A DNA stretch of 64,000 bases from Saprospiraceae bacterium (GTDB lineage: Bacteria > Bacteroidota > Bacteroidia > Chitinophagales > Saprospiraceae), in the NCBI GenBank assembly GCA_016711125.1, contig JADJTQ010000008.1, positions 62,001 through 126,000 of the forward strand, in the 5' to 3' direction. The first letter of the stretch is position 1. Every line of letters starts with the position of its first letter. The position numbers were made by a program, and so were the translations under genes. Shown here one piece after another: positions 57,064 through 64,000 of the stretch. Below the pieces are notes generated by a model that saw only the letters and a list, made by a program, of their open reading frames with translations, was not told where the DNA came from and did no database searches.

Positions 57064-58348
57064 TCAAATTGTTGTTAGATAATAGATGGAAAATAAGACC
57101 ATCAGTATCAGTCCGGCATAAGCCAGTAGCAACATACTTTTTGAAACCCGATGTGTTTCAGGTATCTCTTCACTACGGATGACCCTGAGATTCAAATAGG
57201 CGATAATAGGTGCTACCAGGAAAACGATGATGGTGACCGCCTCTAAAATTTTAATCATGCCACCCTTGAATCGATAAAATAGGATGAAGCCGCCAAGCCC
57301 AATTATTGGCAGCAAGACATTGTACCAACGATTAATCAATTGTTCCTGCTCTTTACAATCCTTTATTTCATCAAATTTGAAAACTTGCACTCCTCTGATA
57401 AAACTTCTTGCAAAGGCATCCCAGGCAGCGATCAGCGTTCCATAAATGGTGCCGAACGCAGCAATTGCAATGATAGGATAGGTCCATCTTCCCAGATTTG
57501 TAGTAAATATGGATAAAAGTTGATTCGAGAATGCTGTAGAATTTTCTGGGAGTAATAGTCCGGTACCATAGACAGTGAAGGCTCCAATCGTCATAAACAT
57601 GAGCGCCAGTAAAGTGGTAAAAAGATAACCTAAATTGAAATCGAATAGACTTTCCTTAAGTGTCGGATGATATTGGCTGGAATTGATTTTATCAACCATC
57701 CAAACACTGCTAAAGACCGAAACCTCCAGCCCGGTTGGCATAAAACCAATGAGGCTTATCGTGAGGGCCAACCCCGCTCCTGTCAAGAGGTTATGAGTAG
57801 AATCCAAAACATCAGTTTGGTCAACCGGACCCTGAATCAATACCGCAATAAATGCAATTAAAACCGGAATTAGAAGAAGAATGGAAATCAACGTAATAAG
57901 TATATCCAGTGCCGAAAACCGACCAATAATTAGAAGAAGCGCGGTTGAACTCAGAATGCCCCCAACCAGAAATGGCATTGAAATCGTAGACATTCCAAAC
58001 ATCGAACTTAATAAGCCACCACAAACTGCTGCCACAGCACCGGTGACTGCAAACATCGTTATGAAAATGACCAACAAGAAAAGTATTACCGCCCATTTGC
58101 CTTTGTTTTTTATAACCCTGCAAAAGTGTTTTTCCCGTGGCACTCGTATACCGCACACCAAATTCAAAAAACGGATATTTAAATAGTAGCGATCCCAGAA
58201 TGATCCAAAAAAATATCATGCCATGGTGAGCTCCTGCCCGGGTTGACAAGACCAGATGAGAGGTGCCAATGGCTGTGCTGGCAAAAAGCAGCCCGGGTCC
58301 GATGACTTTTAGCAAATGTTTCATTCTGGTATTTATTGCTTGCTTCAT
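57064..58348 (-). CDS. NRAMP-family divalent metal transporter, frameshifted
   Basis: Inner-membrane proton-coupled Mn2+/Fe2+-type transporter of about 425 residues. The first frame has HLLKVIGPGLLFASTAIGTSHLVLSTRAG, the first NRAMP helix, but with TSH where the metal-binding DPG motif is expected in classical members. This is a branch feature of related proteins. FFWIILGSLLFKYPFFEFGVRYTSATGKTLLQGYK follows. The frame changes at the T run 58106-58111 and continues KGKWAVILFLLVIFITMFAV, through helices with LIGFMPTGLEVSVFSSVW and FGTIYGTLIAAWDAFARSFIRG, to the end. Because the DPG and MPH motifs are not conserved, metal specificity is uncertain and the substrate may be different. Confidence 0.85.
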
Positions 58349-58810
58349 TGTCGATTTTAGCTAATTATGATGCCTCCATCAGATCCTTAAGATATCTTAT
58401 TTCATCTGCTGTTGAAATTAGCAATTAGAAATGAAGCATAGCATTAATTTTGTTTCTGGATAAGATCAGTTTGTCATTTTTCATTCATAGACCCCTTTCA
58501 ATATCTCATCTTGCTTTTGTCAATGGCGTAATCAACTCGGCGGCTAAAATGGGTACCCGAAGTGCTTCCTAAATGGTCTATAGAATTAAAAAGATCATTC
58601 AATAGCCTCTAAAAAGCTGAACGTTTTCATTGAAGGGTTCAATCTATTTCTCTTGATAAGTGTGAATGGACGTTGTCTTATATTATTCTTGATTGGGAAT
58701 CGCCATCCGGTAGAGAGAGATTGGGTCCGGAGGATTCTCTGACATTGGGGACTCTGTGCTTGAACCCTGCAATCATCTTCAGTTTTTAAACACTGAAGTA
58801 AAGCATTAAA
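58349..58810. other. Intergenic, nothing recognised
   Basis: About 460 bases between two genes on the minus strand. No repeat, RNA or open frame of note. TTGGGTCCGGAGGATTCTCT near 58720 is slightly GC-rich but unstructured as far as I can see. Confidence 0.4.
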
Positions 58811-59518
58811 CTATTTTTCCATCGCAATGGCCTTTAAGTCTTTTGGCATTTTCTCGATGGCATATCTCAAAGCCGTTCGGGGCATGACCGTCCTGTGCTT
58901 AATCACATAATCAAAGATTGCCTTTTCATGCAGTTTGCTTGCTACTTTTAACATCCACCCATATCCCTTTTGTACCATGTCATCTTGATCCAACAACAAA
59001 ATATCGGCAATGCTTAAAATATCATCTAGAAACATTCCTTTTCTTGCCGGTATGATTAATGATACTGCAGCTGCGCGGCGTTTCCACCGGTTTTCCGATT
59101 TGGCAAAAATTTTTAGCCGGGATAGGTGGTCGGGATACATTTCAATAAAGGCTCCGACCGTATGATTGCAGAACGTGTCGCATGTCGCCCAATTATTAAT
59201 ATATTGATCAATCCATTTCTCAAATGTTGAAAAGTCTTTGGGCTCATACCTTTTATGGATGTGATAGGACCAATGACAAGCAATAAGTGATTCTTCGATA
59301 TAACCTGATTTCCATAAATGGTCACATAAATCAAATATTTCTGATTTTGATTTGGAGTCAATCACTTTAAAAAAATCCCTGCTGATTTTTCTCACATTTG
59401 GGGCTGTGACACCATGCAATTTGATCTTTTCTTTGAAAAAATGTTGACTACCGACCAATCTACTTTCTTCAGTATGCTTTTTAAGCTCTTCCCGGATTTT
59501 AGCAATTATATTTTGCAT
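58811..59518 (-). CDS. DNA alkylation repair protein (AlkC/AlkD-like HEAT-repeat glycosylase)
   Basis: A 235-residue all-helical protein of the AlkD family, which removes alkylated bases such as 3-methyladenine or 7-methylguanine. Diagnostic segments are HGVTAPNVRKISRDFFK, YIEESLIACHWSYHIHKRY, IDQYINNWATCDTFCNHTVGAFI (the conserved W-x-x-C/x-D region with the catalytic Asp), WKRRAAAVSLIIPARKG and DMVQKGYGWMLKVASKLHEK. The frame is intact. It has no operon partner and is preceded by a divergent AT-rich space. Function in base-excision repair is inferred from the family. Confidence 0.94.
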   Translation of the reverse strand: MQNIIAKIREELKKHTEESRLVGSQHFFKEKIKLHGVTAPNVRKISRDFFKVIDSKSKSEIFDLCDHLWKSGYIEESLIACHWSYHIHKRYEPKDFSTFEKWIDQYINNWATCDTFCNHTVGAFIEMYPDHLSRLKIFAKSENRWKRRAAAVSLIIPARKGMFLDDILSIADILLLDQDDMVQKGYGWMLKVASKLHEKAIFDYVIKHRTVMPRTALRYAIEKMPKDLKAIAMEK

Positions 59519-59889
59519 ATTATTGACTTGACTCTATTGAGGTTGTCGGCAACTTCATCTATTGAAATAATACTTAGAATACCAACATGGTTTCGATGAA
59601 ACGGCAGATAGGTGCAAGTGCAAACAGTGTCTGACTTTTACAATATCTTTTTCCGAATGAAGATAAGATAGTAACGATCATTGTCAAAACCAAGCATTGA
59701 ATAGTTTCAGATGATATAAGGCCCTTCCGCCAAGTGACGGCGTACTATATCTTGCTTGGCTCAATTGTGCTTGACTGCCCCCGCATTAGGTTGTTCTGCA
59801 ATATGGGATCGACACCAGGCGGGCATGTCCTGGATAATGGAAGTTCAGTGAATTTCGGTAATTTAGGTTGCTATTTGCAATGTTCAACA
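59519..59889. other. Intergenic, nothing recognised
   Basis: Includes an apparent upstream extension of the next frame (from 59734), which does not look like family sequence. No repeats seen. Confidence 0.4.
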
Positions 59890-60576
59890 ATGATGACAAA
59901 ACATTTGTCGGGTATTTCAGCCATTAGTCAGGCGTGGTTTCGGTGGAAGAACGCATGGTCAATTCCAAATTTTCGTAGGTCTTTGATGATTGCCCTTAGT
60001 ATCTTAGGTCTGGTGGGTTACTTTTTGTCAGATTTTTTTGCCTTTATCCAGGATAGACCTGGTATCATTCTTAAGGATCCGATTTTAAAATGGTTACCTC
60101 CTTATGACCTTTCTATTCCTATTTTGATGTGTATCTACACTCCCTTGCTATACCTCTTATATCAGGCAGTAAAGTATCCATCTGTCTTGTGGAAGTTCGT
60201 CTCTGGTTTCGTGATTCTCCATCTATTGAGGATTATTTCAATGTTGTTAATCCCATTAGAAACACCGGAGGATTTTATCGCTCCCTATGACCCTATGCAG
60301 GAATTATTTTATGGAGGTAAAATTATAAGTAAGGACTTGTTTTTTTCAGGGCATACAGCCATGGTTTTTTGGATATTTTTTAGTGTCCGTCAGGGAGTGA
60401 TAAAAAAAATCATGCTATTGACGAATCTGGCATTGATGGTGATGTTGCTCATCCAACACATACACTACACCATTGACATTGTAGTAGCTCTCATCGTGAC
60501 GATAGCTCTCCAAGGGCTATTTTGGAAGATAGAAATTCTTTTACTGGGTGATCAAATGTGGTTTGAACATGATTGA
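59890..60576 (+). CDS. PAP2-type phosphatase-like membrane protein (sphingomyelin-synthase-like)
   Basis: Membrane protein of about 228 residues with six predicted helices. The start is taken at 59890 (MMTKHLSGISAISQAWFRWK); the longer frame upstream lacks family character. The active-site elements of the PAP2 C-terminal/sphingomyelin-synthase-like group are FFSGHTAMVFWIFFS (SGHT) and IQHIHYTIDIVVALIVT (HYTID), giving the two His and the Asp. Such enzymes transfer or hydrolyse phospho-head groups on membrane lipids. Its stop overlaps the next gene's ATG by eight bases (ATGATTGA), so the two are co-translated, and the acetyltransferase-like partner suggests a joint role in lipid modification, by inference. 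Confidence 0.88.
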   Translation: MMTKHLSGISAISQAWFRWKNAWSIPNFRRSLMIALSILGLVGYFLSDFFAFIQDRPGIILKDPILKWLPPYDLSIPILMCIYTPLLYLLYQAVKYPSVLWKFVSGFVILHLLRIISMLLIPLETPEDFIAPYDPMQELFYGGKIISKDLFFSGHTAMVFWIFFSVRQGVIKKIMLLTNLALMVMLLIQHIHYTIDIVVALIVTIALQGLFWKIEILLLGDQMWFEHD

Positions 60577-61692
60577 AGTTGAAATTTGCGAAGTGATAAA
60601 ACGAAGCGAATTGAGAGAATTTATTTTCCTACCTGAAAAAATTCATAAAGGCCATGTAAATTGGTTGCCTCCTCTGTATGTAGACGAGTGGATTTTTTTC
60701 GATCGAGATAAGAATAGGGACCTAAGAGATAATCCAACTATTTTATTACTGGCCTATCGAGGAAAAGAGGTTTGCGGCAGGATCATGGGAATTATTCCGG
60801 TGCAATATAATGAGATGACCCGGCTCAGGACGGTTCGTTTTTCGCACCTGGAAGCAGTGAATGATGAAAAAGTAGTTGGACAATTGTTGGAGTCGGTTAT
60901 TGCCTGGGGCAAGAAACAGGGAAGCAATAGAATTATTGGCCCATTTGGGTTTTCCGATAAAGATCCGGAGGGTTTACAGATTGAAGGATTTAGCTTTCCA
61001 TCAATTCTGGTTACTGCAAATAATTTTGAGTATCTGCCTCCCCTGGTGGAGAAAGCAGGCTTAAGGAAAATGATTGATTGTCTGGACTATCTGATTGACT
61101 TAAGAAAAGATATTCCCGAAACCTACCCCCGGCTTTTTGAGCGATTGCGCAAGAAGCTACCCGTACACCTGGTAGAACCGAAAAACAAGAAGGAGCTACG
61201 CAAATATATTCATTCGATATTTGAATTAATCAATAAGTCATATCAGAATATCTATGGATTTATCCCTTTGTCTGACGAGGAAATTTTGGGACTAGTTAGT
61301 CGCTATCTGCCAATACTGGATGTACGTTTTATAAAGATCGTCGTAGATCAGGAAAATTCGGTAAAAGGAGTCATTATTGCCATTCCTCATCTTACTCAAG
61401 GTATAATCAAATCCCGAGGTCGGCTATTTCCACTTGGTTTTGTCCATTTATTGCGCGCAGCCAGGAAAACAAAACAATTGGATCTAATGATTGGTGCGGT
61501 AGCAGAAGACATGCGCAGACGAGGAGTTGATCTGCTTATGGGTTGGGCATTGATTGAAAGTGCTGTAAAAGCCGGAATGCATACCATGGAAACTCCCTGG
61601 TGCTGGAAACGAACACCGCCATGCGAGCAGAATATGAACGTATCGGAGCCCGGCTGATCAAGAAATTCCGGATTTATTACAAAGATATTTAA
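60569..61692 (+). CDS. GNAT-like acetyltransferase-fold protein, frameshifted at the 3' end
   Basis: A protein of about 373 residues starting MIEVEICEVIKRSELREFIFLPEKIHKGH. The segment WLPPLYVDEWIFFDRDKNRDLR is shared with a family of GNAT-like proteins, often called hypothetical, that co-occur with lipid genes. IIGPFGFSDKDPEGLQIEGF and ESVIAWGKKQGSNRIIGPFG are further hallmarks. The last part breaks near 61595. The given frame ends WKRTPPCEQ, and with one base changed it reads LVLETNTAMRAEYERIGARL and IKKFRIYYKDI to the stop at 61692, the normal end of the family. The gene overlaps the PAP2 gene by eight bases. Acyl donor and acceptor are unknown; a role in sphingolipid or ether-lipid-like synthesis is possible. 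Confidence 0.8.
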
Positions 61693-62039
61693 GTAAGCAG
61701 AGCATTGATAGAGGTTGTTTTTTAAATTCCATAATTTATAACGGTGTTACCGCCTTTTTATAGTTAATAGTCAAATCACTCTGTCGAATGAGATATCTTG
61801 AAGCAGCTGGATCGGTATGTTTTCCATTGTCACACCTCCAAGGTAATTTGCCGGGAAGTATAAAGCTTAGGGGTTATACTTGCGCTGAGGTTATGATCGG
61901 ATACCCCAATACCTCTATTCCATGCAGCAATTTTAATTAGAACTACTATTGCCGAAAAAAACTCATGGAGATAACTGAGAACTGACTGGGAAACGGACAA
62001 CACTTTTTCTTATCTTACATCATCTAAAATCTCATTGCT
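61693..62039. other. Intergenic, nothing recognised
   Basis: About 350 AT-rich bases with no coding sequence, hairpin or RNA that I can support. Confidence 0.4.
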
Positions 62040-62591
62040 ATGAATAAAACCTTAAAAAGAATTTTAATAGGTGTCGGCATTTTGGCCATAATTTTTTTTG
62101 TTGGCAGCCGTATACTGATTAATCAAACGAAAAAAGCTAGCCCTGAAGATTTGGTGGAATATATCGACGGTGACAAAAAGATTGAGGTATTTTATTGCCA
62201 GCCAGGCAAGAGAGACCGGCAAATCTTTGGAGGTCTCGTGCCATATGGAAAGGTCTGGCGCACCGGTGCCAATGAAGCATCTACTTTTGAAGTTTCCCAA
62301 GACATCAATGTCGGTGGAAAAAAATTGCCAGCTGGAAAATACACTCTTTGGACCATTCCCAATCCCGATCAATGGACGGTTATTTTTAATAAAAAGATGT
62401 ATGGATGGGGAGTGAATTTTAGTGAGGAGGCACTTCGGGAACCAGAACAAGATGCCCTGACGATCCAGGTTCCAGTGGAAAAAACCACTTCGGTAACCGA
62501 ACTGTTCACGATCGAGATCGATACAAACCGAACTTTGGGAATGAGTTTGGCTTGGGACGACATTATTGTCAGGGTGCCTCTTGCATGGTGA
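62040..62591 (+). CDS. DUF2911 domain protein with N-terminal membrane anchor
   Basis: A 183-residue envelope protein. One N-terminal helix (ILIGVGILAIIFFVGSRILI) anchors or exports it. The DUF2911 domain follows with KIEVFYCQPGKRDRQIFGGLVPYGKVWRTGANEAS, then NVGGKKLPAGKYTLWTIPNPDQWTVIFNK, and the C-terminal LGMSLAWDDIIVRVPL, all diagnostic. The domain is a small beta-sandwich of unknown function, very common in Bacteroidota. The frame is intact, and the gene is monocistronic. Confidence 0.95.
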   Translation: MNKTLKRILIGVGILAIIFFVGSRILINQTKKASPEDLVEYIDGDKKIEVFYCQPGKRDRQIFGGLVPYGKVWRTGANEASTFEVSQDINVGGKKLPAGKYTLWTIPNPDQWTVIFNKKMYGWGVNFSEEALREPEQDALTIQVPVEKTTSVTELFTIEIDTNRTLGMSLAWDDIIVRVPLAW

Positions 62592-62818
62592 TGGGTTGAA
62601 TGATGGTCGGAGTCTTTTGCTCACCCTAACTCTTTTTGTTGCTCCTTTGATTGGTGTCGGTTCCTCTTCCTTAGGTTGACCTAGTTAGCACCACATTGTT
62701 GTTTCGGAGAATTTCGAGACTCATTTGACGGATAAAGATCTAATTCAATATGAAAAGATCAGAATAGTGGTTTGACCCACTAAAATACGAGCAATACTCT
62801 TATTGGACATGACGAAGT

Positions 62819-63409
62819 CTAAAGTACATAGACCATGCTGAGAATTACTTGCAAAGTACGATTTTTCACAGGGTCACTGCTGGTGCCGTTCAATTCGTTG
62901 CCGGTTATTCCTGCAATGCCCCGAATTTCCGTATTCAACCAAAATCTTTTATTCAAATTAACAATAGAACCTAAACCTCCAACCAAATTTAAAACGGCGC
63001 TTTTATGTTGGGCTTTAAAATCAACCCCATTAATTTCGGCCTTTAGTAATAGGCCGGGGGAAAATCCCAAACCTAGTTTTGGTTGAAAAAGGTCATTAAC
63101 TGATCCAAATACGGTATTGTACAAAATGGGCAGTTGCAAATAGGAAAAATCAACGGTGGCGGTGGAAACCTCATAACCCTCTTGTGAATGTAAGACATCC
63201 AAACTCAAGGCAGAATATGAATTTAACCAATATTCTGCAGTGAGACCCAATGCAAGCCCTTCCACAGTTGTGGCATTATCAAGATTTACTTTCGAAAAAT
63301 TATATCCAGCCTTTGGTCCTATCGCCAGTCGACCTTTAATCTGGCCATAGAGATATCCATGACTCAGAAGGACAAGTAAGATAAGGATCGCCTTGATAGA
63401 TTTTTTCAT
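62819..63409 (-). CDS. Outer-membrane beta-barrel protein (PorT-like)
   Basis: A 196-residue exported protein with a leader MKKSIKAILILLVLLSHGYLYGQ. It continues with alternating amphipathic strands: RLAIGPKAGYNFSKVNL, GLALGLTAEYWLNSYSALSLDVLHSQEGYEV, FSYLQLPILYNTVFG and PKLGLGFSPGLLLKAEI, ending RTLQVILSMVYVL with a hydrophobic last strand. This is the pattern of small eight-strand barrels annotated as PorT or outer-membrane protein beta-barrel domain in Bacteroidota. True PorT is needed for type IX secretion, but this short form cannot be equated with it. The frame is intact, and the gene stands alone. Confidence 0.85.
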   Translation of the reverse strand: MKKSIKAILILLVLLSHGYLYGQIKGRLAIGPKAGYNFSKVNLDNATTVEGLALGLTAEYWLNSYSALSLDVLHSQEGYEVSTATVDFSYLQLPILYNTVFGSVNDLFQPKLGLGFSPGLLLKAEINGVDFKAQHKSAVLNLVGGLGSIVNLNKRFWLNTEIRGIAGITGNELNGTSSDPVKNRTLQVILSMVYVL

Positions 63410-63576
63410 AAAGGTGTTTTATAGCCTCACACCTGCTAAAGATACATGATCTGTCTTTCATTTCAAATCAACTCTATTCATCATTGAACCCTCCCGCCCG
63501 AAAGGCAGCTGATTGAGTCTAGAAAAGTATGTTACCAAAACCAGTACCTTTACTTCGGTTTCAGTTTAAGACTACC

Positions 63577-64000
63577 ATGGAAAAATACGCACTTATCACG
63601 GGAGCGGGCTCAGGAATCGGGCGTGCTGTTAGCATTGCTCTTCTGCAAAATGGCTATCACGTAGCATTATCAGGTCGCAACGCGGAATCTTTGCAGGCCA
63701 CTATTGAATTAGCAGGAGCAAAGATAAATAAAGCAGTTGCCATTCCGGCTGACGTAACTAGTCCGGATTCGGTAGTCAATCTTTTTAACGTCTTCGAAGT
63801 TCATTTTGACAGACTCGATTTGTTATTCAATAATGCCGGGGTCAATGTCCAGGGATTATTGGAAGATATCAGTTTTGATCAATGGAAGAGCGTGATCGAT
63901 ACGAATCTGACTGGAGCCTTTTTATGTACCCAAGAAGCATTTAAGTTGATGAAATCTCAACGACCTCAGGGAGGCCGGATCATCAACAACGGCTCCATAT
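63577..64000 (+). CDS. Short-chain dehydrogenase/reductase, 3' end outside window
   Basis: The first 141 residues of a classical SDR. TGxxxGxG is in ALITGAGSGIGRAVSIALL, the cofactor-specificity strand is VALSGRN (suggesting NADP because of the Arg), NNAG is in DLLFNNAGVNVQG, and the following helix is WKSVIDTNLTGAFLCTQEAF. The catalytic Ser lies at the very edge (IINNGSI), and the YxxxK motif is beyond the window. The start at 63577 gives a typical N-terminus MEKYALITGAG. The substrate cannot be told from this part. Confidence 0.95.
   Translation, partial: MEKYALITGAGSGIGRAVSIALLQNGYHVALSGRNAESLQATIELAGAKINKAVAIPADVTSPDSVVNLFNVFEVHFDRLDLLFNNAGVNVQGLLEDISFDQWKSVIDTNLTGAFLCTQEAFKLMKSQRPQGGRIINNGSI

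Noticed and set aside
57064..58348. Standard Mn/Fe NRAMP assignment
   Set aside because: Fold matches, but DPG and MPH motifs are not seen, so I do not claim metal specificity.
62819..63409. Naming the barrel protein PorT of the type IX secretion system
   Set aside because: Short generic beta-barrel; many unrelated proteins carry this label.

Overview
This window looks like the chromosome of an uncultured Bacteroidota bacterium, probably a Saprospirales/Chitinophagales relative assembled from a metagenome. Evidence: a SusC/SusD pair, a secreted glycosidase with a C-terminal type IX secretion sorting domain, many lipoproteins, DUF2807 and DUF2911 proteins, SusD-type and Tat-type leaders, and sparse Shine-Dalgarno sites. 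There are no rRNA genes, and I saw no tRNA gene or CRISPR array.

Layout. 1-6.0 kb: SusC/SusD uptake pair, a secreted RraA-like protein and a small lipoprotein. 6.1-7.2 kb: a block of G/C homopolymers that is probably not real sequence. 7.2-16.7 kb: an alpha/beta-hydrolase joined to an endonuclease/exonuclease/phosphatase domain, a CPBP protease, pdxJ, a degenerate HD protein, a MoaD/ThiS-like protein next to a BNR-repeat protein, and a GT-C membrane protein. 16.8-21.2 kb: a dead VOC gene, a modular glycosidase, a hairpin cluster and a glycosidase-like lipoprotein. 21.5-27.3 kb: housekeeping-like genes (DUF2807, M48-like, UbiB plus TetR-like, flavin reductase, alpha/beta-hydrolase). 27.4-35.2 kb: sodium:solute symporter with small partner, SGNH/SASA esterase, serine hydrolase and two tandem Tat-exported enolase-superfamily enzymes. 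35.4-37.6 kb: transposon fossils and a GC-rich foreign segment. 37.6-39.1 kb: AT-rich nhaA segment. 39.2-55.3 kb: amidohydrolases, a sulfatase, a RAYT fossil between REP-like hairpins, three Gfo/Idh/MocA oxidoreductases, class I aldolase, and a large SGNH-propeller-cytochrome c protein. 55.5-64 kb: a second hairpin family, then NmrA, NRAMP, AlkD-like, PAP2, acetyltransferase-like, DUF2911, beta-barrel and SDR genes.

Functionally the window reads as scavenging of complex or decorated sugars: outer-membrane uptake, extracellular glycosidases, esterases and sulfatase, then exported or cytoplasmic oxidoreductases, dehydratase-like enzymes and an aldolase. These links are inference from families and proximity.

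A caution governs the whole annotation. At least 15 genes are split into frames that rejoin perfectly if one base is added, usually to a homopolymer run. I treat these as single genes with likely sequence errors. Genes with additional nonsense codons or multiple lesions (VOC, IstB, RAYT, foreign sialidase) are called pseudogenes. The most interesting candidates are the two hairpin families with their RAYT fossil, the MoaD-like/BNR pair, the hydrolase-nuclease fusion and the cytochrome-propeller protein.
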